NCBI RefSeq assembly: GCF_018275325.1
Contig: NZ_JAGVQR010000003.1
Span: 620,001 to 684,000 of the forward strand
Origin: Nocardioides palaemonis
Lineage (GTDB): Bacteria > Actinomycetota > Actinomycetes > Propionibacteriales > Nocardioidaceae
Direction of reading: 5' to 3'
DNA: 64,000 nt
The notes under the pieces are model-generated. The model did no database searches and was not told the origin of the DNA. It worked only from the letters and a program-made list of their open reading frames with translations. Shown one piece after another: positions 8,272-15,425 of the stretch (positions are counted from its first letter, which is position 1; every line of letters begins with the position of its first letter). Both the position numbers and the translations under genes were made by a program.

Positions 8272-8724
8272 GTGACGCTCTACGCCGCCTACGGGACGAA
8301 CCTCGATCCCGCCCGGATGGGCGAGCGCTGCCCGCACTCGATCCTCCACTCGACCGGCTGGCTGACCGGCTGGCGGCTGACCTTCGGCGGCGAGGAGCAC
8401 GGCTGGGACGGTGCGCTCTCCACGATCGTCCAGGACCCGTTCGAGCAGGTCTTCGTCGCCGTCTACGACGTCACGCCGGAGGACGAGCGGGCGCTCGACG
8501 GCTGGGAGGCCGCCGACACGGGGCTCTACCGCAAGACCAAGGTCCGGGTGCAGACGATGACCGGCCCGCTCGTGGTCTGGGCCTACGTCCTCGACGCCTA
8601 CGAGGGCGGCCTGCCCTCCGCGTCCTACCTCGGCGTGCTCGCCGACTCCGCCGAGGCCGCCGGTGCGCCGGAGGACTACGTCGCGGCGCTGCGGCGTCGG
8701 GCCTGCCGATCGACCGGCCTCTGA
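8272..8724 (+). CDS. Gamma-glutamylcyclotransferase-fold protein
   Basis: 150 aa. The N-terminus MTLYAAYGTNLDPARM carries the YGxNL-type substrate loop of the GGCT/AIG2 fold (YGTNLD here). The segment FVAVYDVTPEDERALDGWEA is in the expected place for the catalytic Glu (E in DGWEA or nearby). The length matches stand-alone GGCT-like proteins. The family cyclises gamma-glutamyl-amine or gamma-glutamyl-amino acid substrates, releasing 5-oxoproline; the substrate here is unknown. It lies 23 bp upstream of purine nucleoside phosphorylase on the same strand, but both genes have their own -10-like hexamers. Confidence 0.85.
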   Translation: MTLYAAYGTNLDPARMGERCPHSILHSTGWLTGWRLTFGGEEHGWDGALSTIVQDPFEQVFVAVYDVTPEDERALDGWEAADTGLYRKTKVRVQTMTGPLVVWAYVLDAYEGGLPSASYLGVLADSAEAAGAPEDYVAALRRRACRSTGL

Positions 8725-8734
8725 CCCGTGGCCC

Positions 8735-8740
8735 TAGAGT
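8735..8740 (+). promoter_or_regulatory. Putative leaderless -10 (TAGAGT) of PNP
   Basis: TAGAGT ends 7 nt before ATG 8748. It argues against the upstream in-frame GTG 8739, whose second and third bases follow the hexamer's end directly. Confidence 0.6.
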
Positions 8741-8747
8741 GCCGCCC

Positions 8748-9548
8748 ATGAGCGACCAGAGCCCGTACGACCTCGCCTCCGACGCCGCCGCGAAGCTCGC
8801 CGAGCTGACCGGCGTCGAGCGCCACGACATCGCCCTCGTGCTGGGCTCCGGCTGGCTGCCTGCCGTCGACGCGCTGGGCGAGGCGACCGCGGAGATCGAC
8901 ACCACGGACCTGCCCGGCTTCAGCGCGGCCGCCGTCGCCGGACACAGCGGCAAGATCCGCTCGATCCGCAACGGTGACAAGAACCTGCTGGTCTTCTTGT
9001 CCCGCACCCACTTCTACGAGGGCAAGGGCGTCGCGGCGGTCGTCCACCCGATCCGCACCGCCGCGGCCGCGGGCTGCTCGGCGATCGTGCTCACCAACGG
9101 GTGCGGCGGGCTCAAGGAGGGCTGGCAGCCCGGCCAGCCGGTGCTGATCTCCGACCACATCAACCTCACCGGCACCAGCCCGATCGTCGGCGCCAACTTC
9201 GTCGACCTCACCGACCTCTACAGCCCGCGCCTGCGCGCGATGTGCCGGGAGGTCGACTCCTCGCTCGACGAGGGCGTCTACGTCCAGTTCCCCGGCCCGC
9301 ACTACGAGACCCCGGCCGAGGTCCGGATGGCCGGGATCCTCGGCGGGCACCTGGTGGGCATGAGCACCACCCTCGAGGCGATCGCGGCCCGCGAGGCCGG
9401 CATGGAGATCCTCGGCATCAGCCTGGTCACCAACCTCGCCGCCGGCCTGAGCGGCGAGCCGCTCAACCACGAGGAGGTCCTCGAGGCCGGCAAGGCCGCC
9501 GCGAGCCGGATGGGCGGCCTGCTCAGCCAGGTCGTCGCGCGGATCTGA
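8748..9548 (+). CDS. punA: Purine nucleoside phosphorylase (trimeric type)
   Basis: 266 aa. Phosphate and purine sites of the trimeric PNP class are visible: LVLGSGWLP near residue 27, SRTHFYEGKG near 85, VLTNGCGGL near 115, GPHYETPAEVRM near 185, and SLVTNLAAGLSG near 225. It splits purine (deoxy)ribonucleosides with phosphate into base and (deoxy)ribose-1-phosphate in the cytosol. It is the first salvage gene of a set that includes the mutase at 16060, deoC at 22769, add at 28750, deoA at 30541 and cdd at 31825. ATG 8748 was chosen from the TAGAGT hexamer. In M. tuberculosis the equivalent gene (deoD) also sits near lpdA and pmmB. Confidence 0.93.
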   Translation: MSDQSPYDLASDAAAKLAELTGVERHDIALVLGSGWLPAVDALGEATAEIDTTDLPGFSAAAVAGHSGKIRSIRNGDKNLLVFLSRTHFYEGKGVAAVVHPIRTAAAAGCSAIVLTNGCGGLKEGWQPGQPVLISDHINLTGTSPIVGANFVDLTDLYSPRLRAMCREVDSSLDEGVYVQFPGPHYETPAEVRMAGILGGHLVGMSTTLEAIAAREAGMEILGISLVTNLAAGLSGEPLNHEEVLEAGKAAASRMGGLLSQVVARI

Positions 9549-9549
9549 C

Positions 9550-10359
9550 GTGCGCGTCCTGGTCACCGGCGCAGCCGGCAGCCTCGGCCGCACCGTGTGC
9601 CCCGGCCTCGTGGAGGCCGGGCACGAGGTCGTCGGGCTCGACCTGGTCCCTGCTCCGGACGGCACCACCTTCGCCTGGCACGAGGCCGACTGCGCCGACG
9701 CCGACGCGGTCGAGGCCGTCGTCGCCGCCCTGTCCGCCGGGGGCAGCCTCGACGCCGTGGTCCACCTCGCCGGCTTTCCCGACGAGGCGTCGCTGCCGAC
9801 CGAGCTGACGTCCCACGTGGTCACCACCGCGGCGCTGCTCGACGCGATGCTCGCCCACCGGGTGCCGCGGATCGTCTACGCCTCGTCCAACCACGCCGTC
9901 GGCCGCACCCCGCGCGCCGCCGGCGAGCTGACCGAGCACGCCCTCCCCCGCCCCGACACCTACTACGGCGTGGCCAAGGTCGCCGCGGAGGCGCTGCTGC
10001 AGCTGTTCGCGGACCGCCACGGCATCGACGCGGTGGCGTGCCGGATCGGCTCGTTCCTCGAGCAGCCCGGCACGGTGCGCGCGCTGTCCACCTGGCTCTC
10101 CCCCGGCGACGCCGTACGGATGGTGCTGGCGGCCCTGACCGCGCCCGCACCCGGCTACGCCGTCCTCCACGGGATCAGCGCCAACACGCGTGCGTGGTGG
10201 GACCTCGAGCCCGGACGCCGGCTGGGCTACGAGCCGCAGGACGACGCCGAGGCCTGGGCCGCGACGGTCGAGGCGCGCCCGGAGGACGCGGCCGAGGCCG
10301 AGTTCGTCGGCGGGCCGTTCGCGACCGCGCAGTTCCACCGACCTGCCCTCGGCGACTGA
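9550..10359 (+). CDS. NAD-dependent epimerase/dehydratase, uronate-dehydrogenase-like
   Basis: 269 aa, GTG start one base after the PNP stop, so almost certainly cotranscribed. It has the extended-SDR Rossmann motif VTGAAGSLGR near residue 5, an active-site set with SSN (VYASSNHAVG) and YYGVAK (Y and K near residues 137-141). RIGSF and LSTWLSPGDAVRMV match the bacterial uronate dehydrogenase pattern (RIGSxxP...LSTWLSxxD). Uronate dehydrogenase oxidises D-glucuronate/galacturonate to the aldarolactone. That substrate is an inference from motifs; other NAD-dependent sugar oxidations are possible, and pairing with PNP is not standard. Confidence 0.82.
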   Translation: MRVLVTGAAGSLGRTVCPGLVEAGHEVVGLDLVPAPDGTTFAWHEADCADADAVEAVVAALSAGGSLDAVVHLAGFPDEASLPTELTSHVVTTAALLDAMLAHRVPRIVYASSNHAVGRTPRAAGELTEHALPRPDTYYGVAKVAAEALLQLFADRHGIDAVACRIGSFLEQPGTVRALSTWLSPGDAVRMVLAALTAPAPGYAVLHGISANTRAWWDLEPGRRLGYEPQDDAEAWAATVEARPEDAAEAEFVGGPFATAQFHRPALGD

Positions 10360-10365
10360 CACCGC

Positions 10366-10396
10366 TTGACCTGGAGCGCACTCGAAGTCGGACACT
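10366..10396 (+). promoter_or_regulatory. MerR-type promoter/operator of the merR gene (19-bp spacer)
   Basis: TTGACC (10366-10371), a 19-bp spacer with the near-palindrome GAGCGCACTC, then GACACT (10391-10396), which ends 6 nt before GTG 10403. An over-long 19-bp spacer with a dyad between -35 and -10 is the classic MerR-family activated promoter. An almost identical unit precedes the aldo/keto reductase at 10792. Confidence 0.8.
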
Positions 10397-10402
10397 GGTG
10401 CG

Positions 10403-10777
10403 GTGACCAGCCTGAGCATCGCCGAGGCCGCCGAGCAGACCGGGCTCACCGCCCACACCCTGCGCTACTACGAGCGCGACGGACTGCTGCTGCACGCCGT
10501 CGAGCGGGCCTCCTCGGGCCACCGGCGCTACACCGACGCGGACCTGCGCTGGATCCAGATGGTGACCCGCCTGCGCTCGACCGGCATGCCGATCCGCGAC
10601 GTCCGGCGCTACGCCGCGCTGGTGCGCGAGGGCGCCGGCAACGAGGACGAGCGCCTGGCCCTGCTGCTCGCGCACCGCGAGACCGTCGAGCAGCAGCTCG
10701 CCGAGGTGACCTCCCACCTGCGTGCGATCGACCACAAGATCGCCATCTACGAGAACGCGGTGCGCCCCTCCGCCTGA
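10403..10777 (+). CDS. MerR family transcriptional regulator
   Basis: 124 aa, GTG start. An N-terminal winged helix-turn-helix (LSIAEAAEQTGLTAHTLRYYERDGLL) is followed by the second wing (SSGHRRYTDADLRWIQMV), then a long dimerisation helix (EDERLALLLAHRETVEQQLAEV). There is no Cys near the C-terminus, so it is not a thiol/metal SoxR or MerR sensor. This group usually pairs with oxidoreductases such as aldo/keto reductases, and one follows directly. Nearly identical 31-bp promoter units before this gene and the reductase imply that the protein controls both. The inducer is unknown, perhaps an electrophile or aldehyde. Confidence 0.92.
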   Translation: MTSLSIAEAAEQTGLTAHTLRYYERDGLLLHAVERASSGHRRYTDADLRWIQMVTRLRSTGMPIRDVRRYAALVREGAGNEDERLALLLAHRETVEQQLAEVTSHLRAIDHKIAIYENAVRPSA

Positions 10778-10791
10778 CGGGGTGAGGAGCC

Positions 10792-10822
10792 TTGACCTGG
10801 AGCGCGCTCGAAGGTCGACAGT
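10792..10822 (+). promoter_or_regulatory. MerR-type promoter/operator of the aldo/keto reductase (19-bp spacer)
   Basis: TTGACC (10792-10797), 19-bp spacer containing the perfect palindrome GAGCGCGCTC, GACAGT (10817-10822), then 6 nt to ATG 10829. It matches the unit at 10366 in -35, spacer length, dyad and distance to the start codon. Confidence 0.82.
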
Positions 10823-10828
10823 GGAGGC

Positions 10829-11821
10829 ATGACCCCGCACACGCGCACCCTCGGCACCATCTCGCCGCTCACCGTCAGCGCCCTCGGCCTCGGCTGCATG
10901 GGCATGTCGGAGTTCTACGGCACCCCCGACGAGCAGGCCGGCATCGACACCATCCACCGGGCCCTCGACCTCGGCGTCACGTTCCTCGACACCGCCGACA
11001 TGTACGGCCCCTTCACCAACGAGCGACTCGTCGGCCGGGCGATCAAGGACCGCCGCGACGAGGTCCAGCTCGCCACCAAGTTCGGCAACGAGCGCAACCC
11101 CGACGGCTCGTGGGTCGGCATCAACGGCAGCCCGGACTACGTGCGCGCCGCCTGCGACGCGTCGCTCGAGCGTCTCGGCGTCGACCACATCGACCTCTAC
11201 TACCAGCACCGCGTCGACAAGACGGTCCCGATCGAGGAGACCGTAGGGGCGATGAAGGAGCTGGTCGAGGCCGGCAAGGTCCGCCACCTCGGCCTCTCCG
11301 AGGCGTCGGCAGCCACGATCCGCCGGGCGAACGACGTGCACCCGATCACGGCGCTGCAGAGCGAGTACTCGCTCTTCACCCGCGACCTCGAGGACGAGGT
11401 GCTCCCCACGGTCCGCGAGCTCGGCATCGGCCTGGTCCCCTACTCCCCGCTCGGTCGGGGCATCCTGACCGGCGCCGTGACCCGCGAGTCGCTCGAGTCC
11501 GGCGACTCCCGCGCCGCCGGTCGCTTCCCGCGGTTCGTGGGCGACGCCCTCGACGCCAACCTCGCGCTCGTCGAGCAGGTCCGCACGATCGCGGCCGACA
11601 AGGGCTGCACCCCCGGTCAGCTGGCGCTCGCGTGGGTGCTCGCGCAGGGCGAGGACGTCGCGCCGATCCCCGGCACCAAGCGGGTCCGCTACCTCGAGGA
11701 GAACGTCGCGGCCGCCGACGTCGAGCTGACCGCCGACGACCTCGCCTCGCTCGAGCAGGCGGTCCCCCGCGGCGCCGTCGCCGGCGAGCGCTACGGCGAC
11801 ATGTCGAGCATCGACGCCTGA
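10829..11821 (+). CDS. Aldo/keto reductase
   Basis: 330 aa. The (alpha/beta)8 AKR tetrad is visible: Asp and Tyr in [14 protein letters not shown] (near residues 50-56), Lys in LATKFGNE (near 82), His in LYYQHRVD (near 122). The NADPH-binding end is [13 protein letters not shown] (near 276). [13 protein letters not shown] near the N-terminus is typical of the AKR13-like group of bacterial reductases. It should reduce aldehydes, ketones or quinones with NADPH. It is expressed from the MerR-type promoter at 10792, so it is probably part of a stress response controlled by the upstream MerR protein. Confidence 0.93.
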   Translation: MTPHTRTLGTISPLTVSALGLGCMGMSEFYGTPDEQAGIDTIHRALDLGVTFLDTADMYGPFTNERLVGRAIKDRRDEVQLATKFGNERNPDGSWVGINGSPDYVRAACDASLERLGVDHIDLYYQHRVDKTVPIEETVGAMKELVEAGKVRHLGLSEASAATIRRANDVHPITALQSEYSLFTRDLEDEVLPTVRELGIGLVPYSPLGRGILTGAVTRESLESGDSRAAGRFPRFVGDALDANLALVEQVRTIAADKGCTPGQLALAWVLAQGEDVAPIPGTKRVRYLEENVAAADVELTADDLASLEQAVPRGAVAGERYGDMSSIDA

Positions 11822-11842
11822 CGCACGACGGGTCCGCGGGGG

Positions 11843-13162
11843 TCAGGTCGCGGCGATCCCGACCCGGCCCTCGCGGAACGCGTCGACGAAGAGCGCGTGG
11901 TCCTCCCGGACCCGCACGGCGTACGCGATGCCCCAGTCGCACAACCAGGCGACGTAGTCCTTGCGGCGTCCCTCGAGCGACCGTGCGATCGCCTCCTCGA
12001 CCTGGAAGTCGACGAGGTCCTGCTGGCTGTCCTCGTCGGAGGCGCAGTGGATCTTCGCCGTCGCCCGGCCGAGCAGCTCGACGACCGCACGCATGTCGGC
12101 GGGCTCGTTGATCTCGTCCCAGTCGAGGTCGACCTCGTAGGGCGACACCTCGGCCACGACGTAGCCGACCCCGTCGATGCTGGTGTGGCCCAGCAGCGGG
12201 TCGGTGTGCACCTGGAGGGCCCGCTGGCTCACGACGGTGCGGTGCCCCTCGTGGTCGAAGTACGACTCCACCTCGCCGGTGTCGACGAAGCGGCTCACGG
12301 CGGGGACGTTGGCCTGCTTCATGCTCAGCACCACGTCGTTGTCCAGGGCCTGGCTGTAGCCCTCGACCAGCACGTTGTAGGCGGGCAGGCCGGCGCTGCC
12401 GATGCCGAACCCGGACTTGCCCACGACGTCGCGCAACTCGTAGAACAGCGCGCGGTCGAAGCGCTTGGACTGCGGGATGGTGTCGAGGTAGGCCTTGAAC
12501 GCGGCGACGACCTTCGTGCGCTCCTCGCGGCCCAGGCGGCGGACGGACGCGTCCTCGGCGAACCGGCGCACGCCCTTCTGCATCACCGTCATGCCGTCGA
12601 GCAGCTCGGCGCGGCGCATCGACCGCGCCTCCTCGAGCGCGACCAGCACCGGGCCGGTGGCCGTGTCGAGGGTGAGCTCGAAGTCGTCGTCGGTGTCGGA
12701 GTCCACGTAGTGGTTGACCTGGGAGAGGTAGGACCGGGCGTAGTGGGCGATCAGCTTGCGGATCGCGTCCTCGGGCAGCGCCTTCTGCCAGCCCAGCAGC
12801 GCCAGGCTCGCGGCGAAGCGCTGGAGGTCCCAGGTGAAGCGCCCGAGGTAGGCCTCGTCGAAGTCGTTGATGTCGAAGACCAGCCGGCCGTCGGAGTTGA
12901 GGTAGGTGCCGAAGTTCTCCACGTGCAGGTCGCCGTGGATCCAGATCCGCTCCGACCCGTGGCGCGACCAGTCGTCGGTCTCCGAGGTCACGTCGTTGTA
13001 GAACAGGCAGGCGGTGCCGCGGTAGAAGGCGTGGGGGTCGCGCGCCATCTTGCGGTACTTCGCCCGGAACGCCGCGGGGTCGGCCCGCATCAGCGGTGCG
13101 AAGGCGTCGCGGAGCACCTCGACGATGACGGACGTGCGGTCCTCACGGCTGGCAGTGGTCAC
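11843..13162 (-). CDS. DUF2252 family protein (kinase-like fold)
   Basis: 439 aa from GTG 13162. The start is set by TACAGT 6 nt upstream; the longer frame to 13231 adds residues antisense to the tpx leader. Family motifs are IHGDLHVENFGTY (HGDxHxxN, near residue 75), VFDINDFDEAYLG (DxxDFD, near 95), KSGFGIGSAGLP (near 240) and a C-terminal KIHCASDED. DUF2252 has a protein-kinase/aminoglycoside-phosphotransferase-like core, with HGDxHxxN and DFD standing for catalytic and metal-binding loops. The substrate is unknown; the proteins are common in actinobacteria. It is divergent from tpx, with the two -10 hexamers only 32 bp apart. Confidence 0.88.
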   Translation of the reverse strand: MTTASREDRTSVIVEVLRDAFAPLMRADPAAFRAKYRKMARDPHAFYRGTACLFYNDVTSETDDWSRHGSERIWIHGDLHVENFGTYLNSDGRLVFDINDFDEAYLGRFTWDLQRFAASLALLGWQKALPEDAIRKLIAHYARSYLSQVNHYVDSDTDDDFELTLDTATGPVLVALEEARSMRRAELLDGMTVMQKGVRRFAEDASVRRLGREERTKVVAAFKAYLDTIPQSKRFDRALFYELRDVVGKSGFGIGSAGLPAYNVLVEGYSQALDNDVVLSMKQANVPAVSRFVDTGEVESYFDHEGHRTVVSQRALQVHTDPLLGHTSIDGVGYVVAEVSPYEVDLDWDEINEPADMRAVVELLGRATAKIHCASDEDSQQDLVDFQVEEAIARSLEGRRKDYVAWLCDWGIAYAVRVREDHALFVDAFREGRVGIAAT

Positions 13163-13168
13163 GTCCGC

Positions 13169-13174
13169 ACTGTA
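13169..13174 (-). promoter_or_regulatory. Putative leaderless -10 (TACAGT) of DUF2252 gene
   Basis: TACAGT on the minus strand, 6 nt (GCGGAC), then GTG at 13162. Confidence 0.6.
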
Positions 13175-13206
13175 GGGCGCCCCGCAAGACCCGCCCAGCG
13201 CTGCGG

Positions 13207-13212
13207 CAGGAT
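13207..13212 (+). promoter_or_regulatory. Putative leaderless -10 (CAGGAT) of tpx
   Basis: CAGGAT, 6 nt (GGCCCC), then ATG 13219. The same hexamer and spacing occur in front of the VOC gene (16015-16020, minus). Confidence 0.5.
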
Positions 13213-13218
13213 GGCCCC

Positions 13219-13716
13219 ATGGCAACCACACAACTGGGTGACACCACCGTCAGCACCGTCGGCGAGCTGCCCGCGGTCGGCGCCAAGGCGCCGGGCTTCG
13301 AGCTCGTCGACGCGAAGTTCCAGCCGCTCACCGACTCCTCGGTCGCCGGCAAGCGCGTCGTGCTCAACATCTTCCCGAGCATCGACACCGGCGTGTGCCA
13401 GGCGAGCGTGAAGAAGTTCAACGAGCTCGCCGCCGGCCTCGACAACACGGCCGTCGTCTGCGTCTCGCGCGACCTGCCCTTCGCCCAGGCCCGCTTCTGC
13501 GGCGCCGAGGGCATCGAGGACGTCCTGGTCGGCTCGGCGTTCCGCTCCTCCTTCGGCACCGACTACGGCGTCGCGATCGACGGCGGCGGCTGGGACCAGC
13601 TCTTCGCACGCGCGGTCGTCGTCCTCGACACCGACGGCACCGTGCTGCACACCCAGCTCACCGACGCGATCGGCCAGGAGCCCGACTACGACGCCGCGGT
13701 AGCCGCGCTGTCCTGA
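13219..13716 (+). CDS. tpx: Thiol peroxidase (atypical 2-Cys peroxiredoxin)
   Basis: 165 aa, the usual Tpx length. Peroxidatic Cys60 is in SIDTGVCQASVKKFN and resolving Cys94 in FAQARFCGAEG, the Tpx arrangement. Neighbouring conserved residues (VLNIFPSIDTGVC, CVSRDLPFAQARFC) are intact. It reduces H2O2 and small organic peroxides using thioredoxin. It lies in a redox block with an OhrR-type MarR gene (14406) and the MerR/aldo-keto pair. A strong hairpin follows its stop codon. Confidence 0.95.
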   Translation: MATTQLGDTTVSTVGELPAVGAKAPGFELVDAKFQPLTDSSVAGKRVVLNIFPSIDTGVCQASVKKFNELAAGLDNTAVVCVSRDLPFAQARFCGAEGIEDVLVGSAFRSSFGTDYGVAIDGGGWDQLFARAVVVLDTDGTVLHTQLTDAIGQEPDYDAAVAALS

Positions 13717-13731
13717 TCCACCCGGTCCACC

Positions 13732-13767
13732 TGAGGCCGTCCCCGGCTCCGGCCGGGGACGGCCTCA
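13732..13767. terminator. Bidirectional hairpin terminator between tpx and MOSC gene
   Basis: A perfect 16-bp stem, left arm TGAGGCCGTCCCCGGC (13732-13747), TCCG loop, right arm 13752-13767. It overlaps the stop codon of the convergent MOSC gene (13765-13767). There is no U-tract on either side, which is usual at this GC content. Confidence 0.85.
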
Positions 13768-14409
13768 CACCCGTGAGGCGAGCCAGTCGTGCTCGACCTG
13801 CGGCAGCACCCGCGCGTCGAGCAGGACCTGCGCGAGGTCGCGGTCGCCCATGCAGGCACGGAAGAACATCGGGACGGTGAGCCCGTGGCCCGGGCGGTGC
13901 ACCACCTCGATCGGGTCGTCGCGCTCGACCACCCCTGCCTCGCGGACGGCGAGGTAGGCCCCGGTGCGGCCGTGCTCGGTGAAGCGCCGCACCCACCGCG
14001 GCTCGCCCATGTGCGCGGCGAACGTCGCGCACGGCACCCGCGGCCCGCACACCTCGAGCAGCACCGCGCCCACCCGCCACTGCTCGCCGATCTCGGCGGC
14101 GTCGACGTCGAGGCCACTGGTCGTGAGGTTCTCCCCGAACATGCCGTCGGCCAGCTCGCGGTCGAGCTCGCGCCCCCACCGGTCGAGCTCCTCGCGCGCG
14201 ACGGCGTAGACCGCCTGCGTCTCACCGCCGTGGTGCTTGCGGCTGCCGATCTCGTCGTCGACCACCCCGCTGCCCAGACCTCCGTGCTTCGGTCCGGGGT
14301 CGCGCACGGTGATCCGGTCGACGGGGTGCTTGTGGATCCCGCTGGGCCGGCGCATCCCGGCGACCGGGGCCAGCCTCCCGGCGTTGACGGACAGGACGGT
14401 GGCGCTCAC
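13765..14409 (-). CDS. MOSC domain-containing protein
   Basis: 214 aa, GTG start overlapping the MarR stop by 4 bp (GTGA). The MOSC pattern is visible: VLSVNAGRLAP at the N-terminus, GIHKHPVDRITV, GSRKHHGGETQAVYAVAREELDRW, GMFGENLTTSGLD (the conserved GxxGENLT motif), EICGPR-like VCGPRVPCATFAAHMG with the conserved Cys, and GRTGAYLAV. MOSC proteins (YiiM/MOCS C-terminus type) bind molybdenum cofactor or carry sulfur and act in detoxifying reductions. Coupling to an OhrR-type MarR gene suggests a redox-stress role (inference). Confidence 0.92.
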   Translation of the reverse strand: MSATVLSVNAGRLAPVAGMRRPSGIHKHPVDRITVRDPGPKHGGLGSGVVDDEIGSRKHHGGETQAVYAVAREELDRWGRELDRELADGMFGENLTTSGLDVDAAEIGEQWRVGAVLLEVCGPRVPCATFAAHMGEPRWVRRFTEHGRTGAYLAVREAGVVERDDPIEVVHRPGHGLTVPMFFRACMGDRDLAQVLLDARVLPQVEHDWLASRV

Positions 14410-14849
14410 GACGCCGGCGCGGAGACCCGCGCGGTGAGGATGCGCAGGGTCGCCTGCAGGTCCTCGAACTCCTCGCTGGTCAGCCCGAGCTGCTCGACCA
14501 TGCCGCAGTGGATGTCCTCGGCGTGCCGACGCAGCGCCTCACCCCGCCTCGCCAGCGACACGACCACGAGTCGCTCGTCCGCGTCGTCCCGGCGCCGCTC
14601 GACGAGACCCCCCGCCTCCATCCGCTTGAGCAGCGGCGTCAACGTCCCGTGGTCGAGCCGGAGCTGCGTGGCGATGTCGCGCACGGTGCGCTCGTCGTGC
14701 TCCCACAGCACGATCAGCACGAGGTACTGGGGATAGGTGATGCCCAGGTCGGTGAGCACCGGCCGGTAGGCCGCCGTCACCGCGCGGGACGCGGCGTAGA
14801 GGTCGAAGCAGAGCTGGTCGTCGAGCGGCACAGCCCTGGTCGTCCCCAT
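14406..14849 (-). CDS. MarR family regulator, OhrR-type
   Basis: 147 aa. An N-terminal Cys14 in DDQLCFDLYAASRAVT is where OhrR carries its single peroxide-sensing Cys. The winged HTH (ITYPQYLVLIVLWEHDERTVRDIATQLRLDHGTLTPLLKRMEAGGLVERRRD) is complete. OhrR represses DNA targets until organic hydroperoxide oxidises the Cys. ATG 14849 was chosen because CAGAAT lies 7 nt upstream; ATG 14858 adds three residues. It is transcribed with the MOSC gene and is divergent from a sigma-like/ANTAR pair. The perfect inverted repeat at 14872-14908 is its probable operator. No ohr gene lies in the window; tpx is nearby. Confidence 0.9.
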   Translation of the reverse strand: MGTTRAVPLDDQLCFDLYAASRAVTAAYRPVLTDLGITYPQYLVLIVLWEHDERTVRDIATQLRLDHGTLTPLLKRMEAGGLVERRRDDADERLVVVSLARRGEALRRHAEDIHCGMVEQLGLTSEEFEDLQATLRILTARVSAPAS

Positions 14850-14856
14850 GCAGGGC

Positions 14857-14862
14857 ATTCTG
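14857..14862 (-). promoter_or_regulatory. Putative leaderless -10 (CAGAAT) of the OhrR-type gene
   Basis: CAGAAT on the minus strand, 7 nt (GCCCTGC), then ATG 14849. It lies 10 bp from the operator palindrome. Confidence 0.5.
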
Positions 14863-14871
14863 CCGTACTGA

Positions 14872-14908
14872 GATACCTTGTGCACAAGTGGTGTGTGCAC
14901 AAGGTATC
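14872..14908. promoter_or_regulatory. Perfect 15-bp inverted repeat, probable OhrR/MarR operator
   Basis: GATACCTTGTGCACA (14872-14886), 7-bp centre AGTGGTG, and its exact reverse complement at 14894-14908. Each arm contains a TTGTGCACAA-type palindrome (14878-14887 complete), so two dimers could bind. It sits between the divergent marR and sigma-like genes, where one repressor would control both. Confidence 0.85.
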
Positions 14909-14936
14909 GCCGCGGCGGACGTCTGGGAGGGCATCT

Positions 14937-15425
14937 GTGGCTGGACGAGCAACACCCGACGACGAGCTGCTCGTCAGGTCCGGCACCGCGGACACCGCCG
15001 CGTTCGCCGAGCTCTACGACCGGCTCGCCCCGCGCGTGTTCGGCGTGGTGTCGTGCCTGGTGCGGGACACGGGCACGGCGGAACGGATCTCCCGCGACGC
15101 CTTCCTCGAGGTGTGGCGCCTGGCAGCGACCTACGACCCTGCGACCTCGGGCGCCGCGGCATGGGTGCTGGGGGTCGCCCGGAGGACCGCCGTGCCCGAG
15201 CGACGCCGGATGGCTGTGGAGCAGGACCGGCCGGCGCCCGTCCACGCACCCGACCCGCTCCTGCTGGCGGCCGGTCTGACGCTCGACCAGGCCGGCGCCG
15301 TGCGACTGGCGTGGTGCGACGGGCTCGACCACCGCTCGATCGAGGCCGAGCTGCGCTCCGACCAGCCGGCCACGGCCCTGCTGACCGGTGCACTGCGCGC
15401 GCTGACACCGGCCGGTGGCCGATGA
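14937..15425 (+). CDS. Short degenerate ECF sigma-like protein
   Basis: 162 aa, GTG start 5 nt after GGGAGGG (14925-14931), a strong Shine-Dalgarno. The N-terminal half resembles sigma region 2 of the SigK/ECF19-like group: DDELLVRSGTADTAAFAELYDRLAPRVFGVV, DAFLEVWRLAATYDP and WVLGVARRTAVPERRR. The C-terminal half should be region 4 but is short and eroded (LTLDQAGAVRLAWCDGLDHRSIEAELRSD), lacking a clear HTH recognition helix. It may be a sigma-derived regulator rather than a working sigma factor. It overlaps the ANTAR gene by 4 bp (ATGA) and is divergent from the OhrR-type gene across the operator at 14872. Confidence 0.75.
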   Translation: MAGRATPDDELLVRSGTADTAAFAELYDRLAPRVFGVVSCLVRDTGTAERISRDAFLEVWRLAATYDPATSGAAAWVLGVARRTAVPERRRMAVEQDRPAPVHAPDPLLLAAGLTLDQAGAVRLAWCDGLDHRSIEAELRSDQPATALLTGALRALTPAGGR

